A stretch of DNA of 64,000 bases from Ruminococcus flavefaciens. GTDB taxonomy: Bacteria > Bacillota > Clostridia > Oscillospirales > Ruminococcaceae. The stretch lies in NCBI GenBank assembly GCA_002371825.1, contig DFHF01000009.1:43767-107766 (forward strand), in the 5' to 3' direction. The translations under genes were made by a program, and so were the position numbers. Of the stretch, positions 44,560-53,533 are shown piece by piece (position 1 is the stretch's first letter; each line of letters starts with the position of its first letter). The notes beneath the pieces were generated by a model. The model was not told the DNA's origin. It saw only the letters and a list, made by a program, of their open reading frames with translations, and searched no databases.

Positions 44560-46155
44560 ATGAAAATGACTTTTATCGGCGCAACACATGAAGTAACAGG
44601 AAGCTGTACCTATGTGGAGGCCTGCGGAAAGAAATTCCTTGTTGACTTCGGTATGCAGCAGGGAGAGGATATATTCGAGAATGTGCAGATACCTGTATCT
44701 CCCTCAGATATAGACTTTGTGCTGCTGACTCATGCCCACATCGATCACTCAGGACTGCTCCCTCTGCTTTATGCAGGCGGATTCCAGGGCGAGATACACG
44801 CTACGGAGGCCACTGCAAACCTTTGCAGCGTAATGCTCCGTGACAGCGCCCACATACAGGAATTTGAAGCAGAATGGCGAAGCAGAAAGGCAAGACGTAA
44901 GGGTGAGGAAGACTATGAGCCCCTCTATACTATGAACGACGCTCTCGGAGCTATCGCTCTTTTCGTCCCGCACAAATATGAAACTCCGTTTGATATAAGC
45001 GAGGGTATAAATGTCTCCTTCAGGGATGCAGGACACCTTCTCGGCTCATCAAGTATAATCCTGACACTCACTGAGGACGGAACAACACGAAAAATCGTAT
45101 TCTCCGGCGACATCGGAAATACTGAGCAGCCCCTTATCCGTGACCCTCAGTATGTGGATTCAGCCGACTATGTTGTTATCGAATCCACTTACGGAAACCG
45201 TTTGCATGAGAGGCCGACTGACTATGTTACCGCTTTGGCAGAGGTGCTCCAGAAGACATTTGACAGAGGCGGCAGTGTCATCATCCCCTCATTTGCTGTT
45301 GGAAGAACGCAGGAAATGCTCTATTTCATAAGACATATAAAAGAAGAGGGACTCGTAAAGGGACATGATGATTTCCCCGTATATGTGGACAGCCCTCTCG
45401 CAAATGAAGCAACTGACATCTTCATAAGCAACCGTGAGAGCTGCTATGATGAGGAGGCTCTCTCATTTGTGCGCAGAGGCATCAATCCTATTGCCTTCGA
45501 GGGACTTATCCGCACTGTTTCCAGCGACGATTCAAGAGCCATAAACAGCGATTCACGCTGCAAGGTCATCATATCAGCAAGCGGTATGTGTGAGGCAGGA
45601 CGTATAAAGCATCATCTCAAGCATAATCTGTGGAAAAAGGAGAACACCATCCTCTTTGTAGGCTATCAGGCCGGAAATACCCTGGGCAGAAGCCTTATTG
45701 ACGGCGCCCGCAAGGTAAAGCTCTTCGGTGAGACTGTCAATGTAGCCGCAGAGATAAAACAGCTCCCCGGAGTAAGCGGTCATGCAGATATGAACGGACT
45801 TCTTGCCTGGGCAGAAGCAGTAAAGGGCGTAAAGAAATTCTTCGTCAATCACGGTGAAGCAAGCTCCGCAGAGAGCTTTGCCCAGATACTCCGTGAAAAG
45901 CTTGGCACAGAAGCCTATGCTCCATACAGCGGTGCCGAATTCGATATCGGCGAGGGAGTTATAACTATTGACGCTCAGCCTGTACCGATACCCAAGAAGA
46001 AGAATTCAGCAAATATGAACGCAAACTATATTGAACTTTCCGCTGCTGCAGAGCGCCTCAGCCAGCTCATAAAAATATCCGACGGCAGGGCTAATGCTGA
46101 TATGCGCAAGCTGACTGACGCTATCAATGCTCTCTGCGATGAATGGCAGCTCTGA
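44560..46155 (+). CDS. Beta-CASP metallo-beta-lactamase-fold RNA hydrolase
   Basis: About 531 residues from ATG 44560; the ATG at 44539 lies before the ribosome site GGAGGCGG. Zinc motifs HAHIDHSG (His58, His60, Asp62, His63), DAGHLLGSSS, FSGDIGN, then the beta-CASP region (SFAVGRTQEMLYFI, SASGMCEAGRI) and SGHADMNGL plus NHGE. This is the CPSF73/RNase-J-like branch often called YSH1-type in bacteria, probably an RNA nuclease. The C-terminal 45 residues are helical. Followed by a CDF transporter after 32 nt. Confidence 0.88.
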   Translation: MKMTFIGATHEVTGSCTYVEACGKKFLVDFGMQQGEDIFENVQIPVSPSDIDFVLLTHAHIDHSGLLPLLYAGGFQGEIHATEATANLCSVMLRDSAHIQEFEAEWRSRKARRKGEEDYEPLYTMNDALGAIALFVPHKYETPFDISEGINVSFRDAGHLLGSSSIILTLTEDGTTRKIVFSGDIGNTEQPLIRDPQYVDSADYVVIESTYGNRLHERPTDYVTALAEVLQKTFDRGGSVIIPSFAVGRTQEMLYFIRHIKEEGLVKGHDDFPVYVDSPLANEATDIFISNRESCYDEEALSFVRRGINPIAFEGLIRTVSSDDSRAINSDSRCKVIISASGMCEAGRIKHHLKHNLWKKENTILFVGYQAGNTLGRSLIDGARKVKLFGETVNVAAEIKQLPGVSGHADMNGLLAWAEAVKGVKKFFVNHGEASSAESFAQILREKLGTEAYAPYSGAEFDIGEGVITIDAQPVPIPKKKNSANMNANYIELSAAAERLSQLIKISDGRANADMRKLTDAINALCDEWQL

Positions 46156-46187
46156 GCTGAAATCCCCTGATTTAGGAGGCTTTTTGA

Positions 46188-47294
46188 TTGAACAGAGATA
46201 AAATCATTATACGCACCAGCATCATAGGAATAGTCACCAATGTATTATTATCAGGATTCAAGGCATTTGTGGGACTGCTCACCGGCTCCATTGCCATAAT
46301 CCTTGACGCTGTCAACAATATCAGCGACGCTCTTTCATCTGTTATAACCATAATCGGCACTAAGCTCTCCGGCAAAAAACCGGATAAAGAGCATCCCTAC
46401 GGTCATGGCCGGGGCGAGTACATGACAGCCATGATAATAGCTGCTATCGTACTCTATGCAGGTATCACCTCATTTATAGAAGCAGTAAAGAAGATAATCT
46501 CTCCCACAACCCCTGATTATCCTGCCGCATCCATAGTGATACTGATATCCGCAGTTATAGTCAAGCTTCTGCTGGGAACATATGTTGAAAAAACAGGCGA
46601 AAAGGTCCGCTCTGATTCACTGATAGCCTCAGGCAAGGATGCTCTGCTGGACTCCGTTATATCCGCTTCAACTATTGCAGCAGCTGCGGTATTCCTGATA
46701 TGGGGACTCAGCCTTGAAGCATGGCTCGGTGCTATAATATCAATAATAATCATACGCTCAGGTATAGAAATGCTCCGTGAGAGCTTTTCTGAGATACTGG
46801 GAGAGCGTGTTGACAAAGAGCAGTCCGAGGGAATCAAAAGCACTATCCTCTCCTTCCCTCAGGTCAGCGGAGCTTATGACCTTATACTCCATAACTACGG
46901 ACCTGACACCATGATAGGCTCAGTACACATCGAAGTGCCTGATACTATGACCGCCTATGAGCTTGATGTTCTTGAAAGGGATATCGCTGAGGCCGTAATA
47001 GAGAAGCACGGTGTCATACTCGCCGGAATAAGTGTGTATTCTGTAAATACAAGGGACGATAAAGCCGCAGAGATACTGGATGATATCCGCAGGAATGTAA
47101 TGTCCCATGAGTTTATACTTCAGCTCCACGGATTTTTCATAGACATTGAAAAGAAAACTATACGCTTTGATATAATCATAGACTTTGCCTGTCCTGACCG
47201 TGACTCCCTATACAGGCACATTGTCGGGGATATACAGGAAAAGTACCCGGAATACAGTATCAACGTCACCCTTGATGTTGACGCAAGTGAATAA
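46188..47294 (+). CDS. Cation diffusion facilitator (CDF) metal transporter
   Basis: 368 residues, TTG start after AGGAGG. Six predicted helices in the N-terminal 200 residues, with the CDF pattern GSIAIILDAVNNISDALSS and HPYGHGRGEY. A cytosolic C-terminal domain (about 205-295) carries conserved His/Asp residues, and then an extra C-terminal segment of about 75 residues (ferredoxin-like). CDF proteins expel zinc, manganese or iron in exchange for protons. Metal specificity is not decidable. The tail extension is longer than in YiiP. Confidence 0.85.
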   Translation: MNRDKIIIRTSIIGIVTNVLLSGFKAFVGLLTGSIAIILDAVNNISDALSSVITIIGTKLSGKKPDKEHPYGHGRGEYMTAMIIAAIVLYAGITSFIEAVKKIISPTTPDYPAASIVILISAVIVKLLLGTYVEKTGEKVRSDSLIASGKDALLDSVISASTIAAAAVFLIWGLSLEAWLGAIISIIIIRSGIEMLRESFSEILGERVDKEQSEGIKSTILSFPQVSGAYDLILHNYGPDTMIGSVHIEVPDTMTAYELDVLERDIAEAVIEKHGVILAGISVYSVNTRDDKAAEILDDIRRNVMSHEFILQLHGFFIDIEKKTIRFDIIIDFACPDRDSLYRHIVGDIQEKYPEYSINVTLDVDASE

Positions 47295-47296
47295 GA

Positions 47297-47336
47297 AAAG
47301 GACGGCAATGAGAATAGTCTCATGCCGTCCTTTTTT
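47297..47336 (+). terminator. Terminator after the CDF gene
   Basis: AAAGGACGGC and GCCGTCCTTT arms around an inner ATGAGA/TCTCAT stem, followed by T6. Confidence 0.85.
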
Positions 47337-47346
47337 ATATGTGCAT

Positions 47347-47457
47347 GGGCGGACATTAGGCTGTTCCCCTTAGCGGAAAATATGGTTACCGAGCCTGAAA
47401 TTACAGTCTCGTAAATATAACCTGCGATCCGCCAGAGGGGGCTCCCCTTGTCCGCCC
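47347..47457. repeat. Nested inverted-repeat element between convergent genes
   Basis: Outer arms GGGCGGACA (47347-47355) and TGTCCGCCC (47449-47457) are perfect. Inside, in mirror order, are GCGGA/TCCGC (47373-47377/47428-47432), GGTTA/TAACC (47384-47388/47418-47422) and CGAG/CTCG (47390-47393/47408-47411). The whole 111-bp stretch could fold as one long interrupted hairpin. Nothing coding. It may be a small non-autonomous repeat element, but I have only one copy to see. Confidence 0.6.
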
Positions 47458-47470
47458 CGTTTAATTCGCA

Positions 47471-48712
47471 TCATTGCTCTCCCTCCGGAGGCAGCAAGAG
47501 CTTTTCAATATTGTTTTCATCATCAAAGACACTCAGCATCGGCGTACCGCCGTAACTAAATCCGGCATAGCCTACATTTGCACGGATCTTATCCTGTTCA
47601 AAGGCAGTACCTATCTCCGGAACAAAATAACTTGTTTTTATCATGTCACCGCTGTTATAGACAAACAGCAGATTATCGTCCATTTTATATGGCATTCCAA
47701 GAGATGAAACATCAGTCACATAGACCTCCATTTTATCCGTATCATAGGTGTACAGACGCTGATCATCATATCCTGAATTACCGAGAGTTACCAGTATACT
47801 TATGCTGCTGCCTCTGATAAAAGCACCGTCCAGCATCCTCAGCCCCGTACTTATCCTGAATTTATCGGTGACTATATCCAGATCCTTTTCGGTTCCCGGA
47901 GTTATCTCAGTATGCCACATACCATCTGCGCCGGCCGGCATCCCGTTCCAGGTCTTCAGCTGCTCTGAGTTCAGCTGCTCTCCGGTAGTAATGTCTATCA
48001 CCATCGTATTGATAATATCCCCGCTGTAAGAGGCAGCATGAAGGGTATGATCCTCCCCTCTCATCATCCACGAGATCGGATCATCCCCGTCATAGAATAC
48101 GCTCTCCATGCCGGTGGCCGGGTCAACCTCCATGATACAGGTGGAGTCGATATATCCGACATGGAATATACGGCCGTCGACTATCTGGTAGCTGCTTTCA
48201 TTGAGATAACGTTCCTCCGGCTCCTCAAAGTGGCAATACTCGCTGCAGGCATGGGTGTCCATATCATAGCGGAATATGCTGAGAGAGTGGAGCCAGCCGC
48301 ACATCGGATCGTAACTTACAAATATGTAGACTGTCCGTCCGTCCATAGCGGCACTTATTGCTCTGCCTTTTGCAGGAGTTTTCAGGCTCTCTTCAAAAAG
48401 CTCATCATAGTTGCTGATATCTGTCCATTCAAGCTTGTTTTTGTAGGGATCATCAACTGTCTTGCATGGGGACAGTCTCTCCCCAAAATCAAGGGCAGAA
48501 ACATCGATCTCCTCCATGTGCTTTCCCATGTCCTTCTTCTCAGTCTGCAAGGCGAGATCGACACGCTTGAAATCATCCTTGCTGTAGATCTTTACCTCCT
48601 CTTCAACAGCCTTGTCGTCATTCTCAACCGGCGGTTCTGTATCCGAGGACTTCTTTGACGAGCAGCCTGCGAGAGCAAGGACTGCTAAAAATAATGCTGC
48701 AAATCTTGTCAT
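47471..48712 (-). CDS. Lipoprotein, tandem paralogue A
   Basis: 413 residues. Signal peptide with lipobox ALAGC (Cys17), followed by the same acidic spacer (SSDTEPPVENDDK) as the neighbour. The soluble domain (about 60-413) has repeated beta-strand blades typical of beta-propeller folds (YIFVSYDPMCG, RIFHVGYID, LLFVYNSGD). Function unknown. Its start lies 1 nt after the stop of the upstream paralogue, so the two are one operon. Confidence 0.8.
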   Translation of the reverse strand: MTRFAALFLAVLALAGCSSKKSSDTEPPVENDDKAVEEEVKIYSKDDFKRVDLALQTEKKDMGKHMEEIDVSALDFGERLSPCKTVDDPYKNKLEWTDISNYDELFEESLKTPAKGRAISAAMDGRTVYIFVSYDPMCGWLHSLSIFRYDMDTHACSEYCHFEEPEERYLNESSYQIVDGRIFHVGYIDSTCIMEVDPATGMESVFYDGDDPISWMMRGEDHTLHAASYSGDIINTMVIDITTGEQLNSEQLKTWNGMPAGADGMWHTEITPGTEKDLDIVTDKFRISTGLRMLDGAFIRGSSISILVTLGNSGYDDQRLYTYDTDKMEVYVTDVSSLGMPYKMDDNLLFVYNSGDMIKTSYFVPEIGTAFEQDKIRANVGYAGFSYGGTPMLSVFDDENNIEKLLLPPEGEQ

Positions 48713-48713
48713 A

Positions 48714-49928
48714 TCACTCAGCCTCCTTTATAAATGCAAGTTTTTCAATACCTGAATCATCTCTGCTCTTCACAACGAACAGTGGTACTCCTTTATATAA
48801 CACCGGACTATAGCCGCTCACACTGTCATCATATATCCTGAATGCTGTACCCAGCTCCGGTACGAACAGCCTCAGGCTGTTATCCTGGCCGCCCTTGCAG
48901 TAGAAATTTCCCTTTTTATCCGCAGCTATGCCCTGCAAGCCTCTTCCCTCTGTGACGTAAAGCTCCATTTTGTCGAAGTCGAATGTAAACAGCTTTCCGG
49001 ATTCCCAGCTGAGAGTTATACGGCTGTCTGTAATACTTACAACATTAAAGGACGAAAATCCGGTATGGAGCCTTATCTTGTCCGTGACCAGATCCAATCT
49101 GTCCTCTATGCCGTCAGTAGGCTCTGTCCTGTAGCCTTCCAATGTCTCAGAATCCACAAACCTGCTCCCGTCTTCAATAAGATAGGCTCCGCAGTGATCC
49201 CCAGCGTCTTTATCGTACACAGCAGCCATAGGCTTACCGGTCTCAGGCTCTCCGGTGAGATAGGCTATCTCTTTCTCAGAGGTAAAAACCACGGAGGTCT
49301 CTCCGGTGTCCTTATCTATCTTGTAAATGTTCTGCCTGTCATCATTCTGATAGTAGATATCCCCGTTTTCGCCGGCAAAGTAATCACTAAGCTCGAAGGG
49401 CGGTTCTTTCCCCTTGTAGGAATATAGCATTTCCAGTTCCTTTGAGGCCATATCATAGCAGTATATCTCATAATCTACAACAGTATCATGTTCTGGCTCA
49501 TCATAAGCGATAACATTAAAACCAAATGTATGGTCAACTGAAAAGAACAGCTTCTCACCGATTATATTCACATTCCATATCACCCCTTTCGTGGCACTTT
49601 CCACTTCTCTATTTACAGCATCAGTTACCCACTCATCGGAAAAGACAGAAAAAGCACGGTCTATCTCTTCCTCGGGGATACTATCGGGACTTCTCTCCTC
49701 TATCCCCAGCTCATACAGGTCAAGGAAATCAAATCCCACAGTCGTTGAGCCGCTCTCAAATTTCAGGGGCATATCTATCCGGCGGAATTCTGAGGCATCG
49801 TATTCGATGATAGTATCCTCAACAGTTTTATCATCATTCTCCACCGGCGGCTCAGTATCGGAATTATTTTTCGAAGAGCATCCGGTCAGCATAAGTGCAG
49901 CAATAAATATAAGCATAATACGTTTCAT
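48714..49928 (-). CDS. Lipoprotein, tandem paralogue B
   Basis: 404 residues from the ATG at 49928, which has GGAGG 7 nt upstream. A longer frame to 50102 has no ribosome site and lies upstream of the -10. Lipobox MLTGC (Cys17), the same SSDTEPPVENDDKTVE spacer as paralogue A, then a similar beta-propeller-like domain. Two adjacent copies of one family point to tandem duplication. The ligand or partner is unknown. Confidence 0.8.
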   Translation of the reverse strand: MKRIMLIFIAALMLTGCSSKNNSDTEPPVENDDKTVEDTIIEYDASEFRRIDMPLKFESGSTTVGFDFLDLYELGIEERSPDSIPEEEIDRAFSVFSDEWVTDAVNREVESATKGVIWNVNIIGEKLFFSVDHTFGFNVIAYDEPEHDTVVDYEIYCYDMASKELEMLYSYKGKEPPFELSDYFAGENGDIYYQNDDRQNIYKIDKDTGETSVVFTSEKEIAYLTGEPETGKPMAAVYDKDAGDHCGAYLIEDGSRFVDSETLEGYRTEPTDGIEDRLDLVTDKIRLHTGFSSFNVVSITDSRITLSWESGKLFTFDFDKMELYVTEGRGLQGIAADKKGNFYCKGGQDNSLRLFVPELGTAFRIYDDSVSGYSPVLYKGVPLFVVKSRDDSGIEKLAFIKEAE

Positions 49929-49956
49929 AGGTAAGACCTCCGTTTCGGTTTTTTTT

Positions 49957-49985
49957 ATTATATCATACATATGCGATAATGTCAC
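49957..49985 (-). promoter_or_regulatory. Promoter of the lipoprotein pair
   Basis: On the minus strand: GTGACA (49980-49985), 17-bp spacer, TATAAT (49957-49962), 28 bp before the start codon. Confidence 0.7.
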
Positions 49986-50174
49986 CCTATTACTTATAAG
50001 TGATTTTAAAGCCACAAAAAGACGAAGTTTTTTGTTGTTAAAAGAAAAAAATTTTAGCCGCCGGAAATCAGAACGCAGAAAGCAGTGTGCAGGGCTCATC
50101 ACGATGCATATTCAAGGCAGATACAGTGCTCTCACACCGCTCACCTATTTCTTCCAACTACTTTCTGCCTGAGA

Positions 50175-50203
50175 TTGACATTCCGGTATAGAAATGCTAT
50201 AAT
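50175..50203 (+). promoter_or_regulatory. Consensus sigma-A promoter of the purB leader
   Basis: TTGACA (50175-50180), 17-bp spacer, TATAAT (50198-50203). All 12 bases match the consensus. Transcription would start about 50210, just before the hairpin array. Confidence 0.85.
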
Positions 50204-50214
50204 TAGTGTGTCCT

Positions 50215-50436
50215 CAATAACCGCCGTAAGGCGGTTATTGCCCTGAACTCTGTTCAGGGAGCGCAAATTCTTTATAATTTTAGGAATTTGCGCATCACAC
50301 TATTTTATGTCAAGCTCATTTTGCCCTGCCGGGCAAAACAAAGTGCAAGAAAAACTATTGAAATATTTATTTTTTCTTGCACTTTGACAACTAAAAATTG
50401 GCTTTTAAAAGCTATATAAAGCCAATTTTTAGTTGT
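50215..50436 (+). promoter_or_regulatory. Six-hairpin leader of purB
   Basis: Six perfect stem-loops follow one another. 1: 50215-50240, 11 bp, GTAA loop. 2: 50241-50259, 8 bp, TCT loop. 3: 50261-50293, 10 bp. 4: 50319-50338, 8 bp, TGCC loop. 5: 50339-50386, 16 bp. 6: 50387-50436, 19 bp. Hairpins 1-2 and 4-5-6 touch directly. They lie between a consensus promoter and the purB start (50498), so they form a leader of about 285 nt. It does not look like a purine riboswitch, and the last hairpin has no T-run. Regulatory role inferred only from position and structure. Confidence 0.7.
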
Positions 50437-50497
50437 TGAGCAGACATTAATTACAATAGATTATTATGCGCTGCTGCGCTTTAAAGGAGAAATTATT

Positions 50498-51937
50498 ATG
50501 AGCAGTAATAAGAATAGCTACGAAAGCCCCTTCTGTACCCGTTACGCAAGCGAGGAGATGCAGTATATCTTCTCAGCCGATAAAAAATTCACCACCTGGA
50601 GAAAGCTCTGGGTCGCACTGGCAAGAGCAGAAATGAAACTGGGTCTGCCTGTTACCGAAGCTCAGGTAAAGCAGCTCGAAGAGCACATCAGCGATATAGA
50701 CTATGAGGCTGCTGAGGCAAGAGAGCGCATCACCCGTCATGACGTTATGGCTCACGTTTTTACTTACGGACAGGCCTGCCCCGATGCAGCAGGTATCATC
50801 CACCTCGGAGCTACTTCCTGCTATGTAGGTGATAATACAGACGTTATCATCATGCGTGACGCTCTTGAAGTCGTTCGCAGAAAGCTCATCAACGTTATGA
50901 GCAACCTTGCAAGATTTGCAAATGAATACAAGGATATGCCCTGTCTGGCATACACACACCTCCAGCCTGCACAGCTCACAACAGTGGGCAAGAGAGCTAC
51001 ACTCTGGCTCAACGAGCTCCTCATGGACTTCAACGACCTTGAGTACCGTATCTCCACACTCAAGCTTCTCGGCTCAAAGGGTACCACCGGCACTCAGGCT
51101 TCATTCATGGAGCTTTTCGAGGGCGATACAGACAAGATAAAGCAGCTTGAAAAAATGATAGCTGAGGAAATGGGCTTTGACAGTGTTGTTCCCGTATCCG
51201 GACAGACTTACTCCAGAAAGATGGACTCTCAGGTACTTGCAGTACTCAGCGGCATAGCTCAGTCATGCAGCAAATTCTCCAATGATATGCGTATCCTCCA
51301 GTCCTTCAAGGAAATGGAAGAGCCCCGTGAAAAGAAGCAGATAGGCTCCTCAGCAATGGCTTACAAGCGTAATCCTATGCGCTGCGAGAGAATAACATCC
51401 CTTGCAAGATATGTGATGATCGACAGCCTCAACCCTGCATTCACAGCCGGAACACAGTGGTTCGAGAGAACTCTCGATGACTCTGCAAATAAGCGCATCA
51501 GCGTAGCAGAGGCATTCCTCGGTGTTGATGCTATCCTCAATATCATGATGAACGTTACTGACGGTCTGGTCGTATATCCTGAAATGATAAGAAGAAGAGT
51601 TATGGCTGAGCTTCCTTTCATGGCCAGCGAGAACATAATGATGGACGCTGTAAAGAAGGGCGGAAACCGTCAGGAGCTCCACGACCGTATCATGGACTAC
51701 TCTATGGAAGCCGGCAAGCAGGTCAAGGTTTACGGCAAGGACAATAACCTCTGCGAGCTTATCGAGGCTGACCCGATGTTCATGGTAACCAAGGAAGAGC
51801 TGGAGGCTGTTCTCAAGCCTGAGAACTACACCGGAAGAAGCTCTCAGCAGGTCGATGAGTTCCTTTCCGAGTGCATTAATCCTATACTTGAAGCAAACAA
51901 GGATATCCTCGGCGAAAACTTTGAAATGAAAAACTAA
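50498..51937 (+). CDS. purB: Adenylosuccinate lyase
   Basis: Catalyses two steps of purine synthesis, cleaving SAICAR and adenylosuccinate to release fumarate. 479 residues, fumarase/aspartase superfamily. The signature loop is GSSAMAYKRNPMRCERI (about 285-302); the substrate-binding THLQPAQ and LGATSCYVGDNTD motifs are present. AAAGGAG ribosome site. Monocistronic: a long hairpin leader in front and a tandem-repeat block immediately behind. Codon bias suggests high expression. Confidence 0.95.
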   Translation: MSSNKNSYESPFCTRYASEEMQYIFSADKKFTTWRKLWVALARAEMKLGLPVTEAQVKQLEEHISDIDYEAAEARERITRHDVMAHVFTYGQACPDAAGIIHLGATSCYVGDNTDVIIMRDALEVVRRKLINVMSNLARFANEYKDMPCLAYTHLQPAQLTTVGKRATLWLNELLMDFNDLEYRISTLKLLGSKGTTGTQASFMELFEGDTDKIKQLEKMIAEEMGFDSVVPVSGQTYSRKMDSQVLAVLSGIAQSCSKFSNDMRILQSFKEMEEPREKKQIGSSAMAYKRNPMRCERITSLARYVMIDSLNPAFTAGTQWFERTLDDSANKRISVAEAFLGVDAILNIMMNVTDGLVVYPEMIRRRVMAELPFMASENIMMDAVKKGGNRQELHDRIMDYSMEAGKQVKVYGKDNNLCELIEADPMFMVTKEELEAVLKPENYTGRSSQQVDEFLSECINPILEANKDILGENFEMKN

Positions 51938-51941
51938 GCAG

Positions 51942-52471
51942 CGTGACGCTGCACCCTTTCACGCTCCCGCTCGCAAGCTCGTTACTCTCTGCAGGACGGT
52001 CAGTCTGCTTTCGCTTACGGGAGTTTTACCTGTGACAAGTGCTTTACAAGCTGACGTGACGCTGCACCCTTTCACGCTCCCGCTCACAAGCTCGTTACTC
52101 TCTGCGAAACAGTCAGTCTGCTTTCGCTTACGGGAGTTTTACCTGTGACAGGCGCTTTACAAGCTGACGTGACGCTGCACCCTTTCACGCTCTCACTCGC
52201 AAGCTCGTTACTCTCTGCGGGACGGTCAGTCTGCTTTCGCTTACGGGAGTTTTACTTGTTGCAGGTGCTTTACAAGCTGACGTGACGCTGCACCCTTTCA
52301 CGCTCCCGCTCGCAAGCTCGTTACTCTCTGCGGGACGGTCAGTCTGCTTTCGCTTACGGGAGTTTTACCTGTGACAGGTGCTTTACAAGCTGGCGTGACG
52401 CTGCACCCTTTCACGCTCCCGCTCGCAAGCTCGTTACTCTCTGCGGGACGGTCAGTCTGCTTTCGCTTACG
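51942..52471. repeat. 113-bp tandem repeat, about 4.7 copies
   Basis: The phrase CGTGACGCTGCACC recurs at 51942, 52055, 52168, 52281 and 52394, exactly 113 bp apart each time; the last copy ends near 52471. Copies differ by only a few substitutions. Because 113 is not a multiple of three, no frame stays open across it, so it is not a protein repeat. Internal palindromes include GCAGCGTGACGCTGC at the start and ACCTGTGACAGGT near the end of a copy. It begins 5 bp after the purB stop, so it is probably in that transcript's 3' region. Confidence 0.92.
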
Positions 52472-52516
52472 TCAGTGTGACTAAAAAGCAGCTGCGTGAT
52501 ACATACTGAATATACC

Positions 52517-52535
52517 GGGCGGCGAAACGCCGCCC
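52517..52535. other. GC-rich hairpin GGGCGGCG-AAA-CGCCGCCC
   Basis: An 8-bp perfect stem with an AAA loop, between the tandem repeat and the next gene. No T-run follows, so it is not a classical terminator. The remaining bases from 52536 to 52620 hold nothing I can identify, apart from the ribosome site of the next gene. Confidence 0.6.
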
Positions 52536-52625
52536 TACTGCTTTCTTCTCACTACTCTCTATTCTCTGCCAACTGCCAAATGGAACCTTTATCGCAAACA
52601 AGCATCCGCTCATAATGGAGGTCAT

Positions 52626-53516
52626 ATGAAGATCAGAAATATTATGATATTTGCAGCAGCCGCAGTGCTGCTCACAGGCTGCGGAAAAAAATCCAGCAGC
52701 AGCTCCTGTGATACCCCTTCAGTTGAAGGGAACTGGACAGTATGTGACTCTGACGGATTTACTTCCAATTCAACCAGCATTGAATTCAAGGACAACTCAG
52801 AAATGTCCATGGTGATAAGCAGCACCGACTACTCGCTGACTTATACAGGCGAATATGAAATTGAAGACGAAAAAGTCAACATAGAATTCGACAGGTTAGA
52901 AACCATTGAAGAGCTGAAAAAAACTACCGATATCTATGATAAATACGGTCTGTCCGATGAAGAGCTGGCAGAAACTCTCATTCATGTAAACGAAATGCTC
53001 ACCGACGAATCCGGTGAATATTTCATAAGCAATGAGGGGGAAAAGCATATGACTAAATCCGGAAAAGAGCACAGATACCGCAAGGACGCATATGTTCTTA
53101 TAGCGGATGACCTCCAGCGAGCAGCTACTATCGCCGGAATACAGGTAAATAGTACGAACAGCAGCCGCTACAGCATGGTCTGCTCAGATAAAAGCCTGAA
53201 TCTCAATGCGGAGGGGTCTGCATATGATACTATCAAGGGATTGCAGGATGAACTCAGCATCGGCAATGAACTCAGCAAATATACCAAGGAGGAAGGCTTC
53301 ACCACTGATTTCAGCTTCGATTCACATAAGTGGGCAATGGCTTTTTATGACGGATATGTCGTTGGTATCGGCATAGGCTCCCCGGATGACAGCAGCATTT
53401 TCGGCACAAGCGATATATGGTACATAGATGAAGACGGCGCTTCTGCATTCCTTGAAAACGATGAAGCTCCGGAAACACTGGAAGAATTTGTCGATTTCTA
53501 TAAAGCACTTAACTGA
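52626..53516 (+). CDS. Lipoprotein of unknown function
   Basis: 296 residues. Signal peptide with lipobox LLTGC (Cys19), Ser-rich spacer, then a beta-rich domain (about 28-110; VEGNWTVCDSDGF, TYTGEYEIEDEKVNIEF) that resembles lipocalin-like or DUF-type repeats of gut-Firmicutes lipoproteins, and a mixed C-terminal domain (about 155-296). GGAGG ribosome site. The next gene follows after 17 nt, so they may be one operon. I do not recognise either domain firmly. Confidence 0.7.
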   Translation: MKIRNIMIFAAAAVLLTGCGKKSSSSSCDTPSVEGNWTVCDSDGFTSNSTSIEFKDNSEMSMVISSTDYSLTYTGEYEIEDEKVNIEFDRLETIEELKKTTDIYDKYGLSDEELAETLIHVNEMLTDESGEYFISNEGEKHMTKSGKEHRYRKDAYVLIADDLQRAATIAGIQVNSTNSSRYSMVCSDKSLNLNAEGSAYDTIKGLQDELSIGNELSKYTKEEGFTTDFSFDSHKWAMAFYDGYVVGIGIGSPDDSSIFGTSDIWYIDEDGASAFLENDEAPETLEEFVDFYKALN

Positions 53517-53533
53517 ACAACAACGGAGGAAAT

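Noticed and set aside
49929..50102. Extension of lipoprotein B by 58 residues
   Set aside because: The extension would lie upstream of the promoter -10 and hide the signal peptide. The ATG at 49928 has a ribosome site.
50204..50497. Purine riboswitch upstream of purB
   Set aside because: The conserved purine-riboswitch core and three-way junction are absent. The region consists of separate simple hairpins.
51942..52471. CRISPR array
   Set aside because: The repeat is a continuous 113-bp tandem unit without alternating unique spacers, and there are no cas genes.
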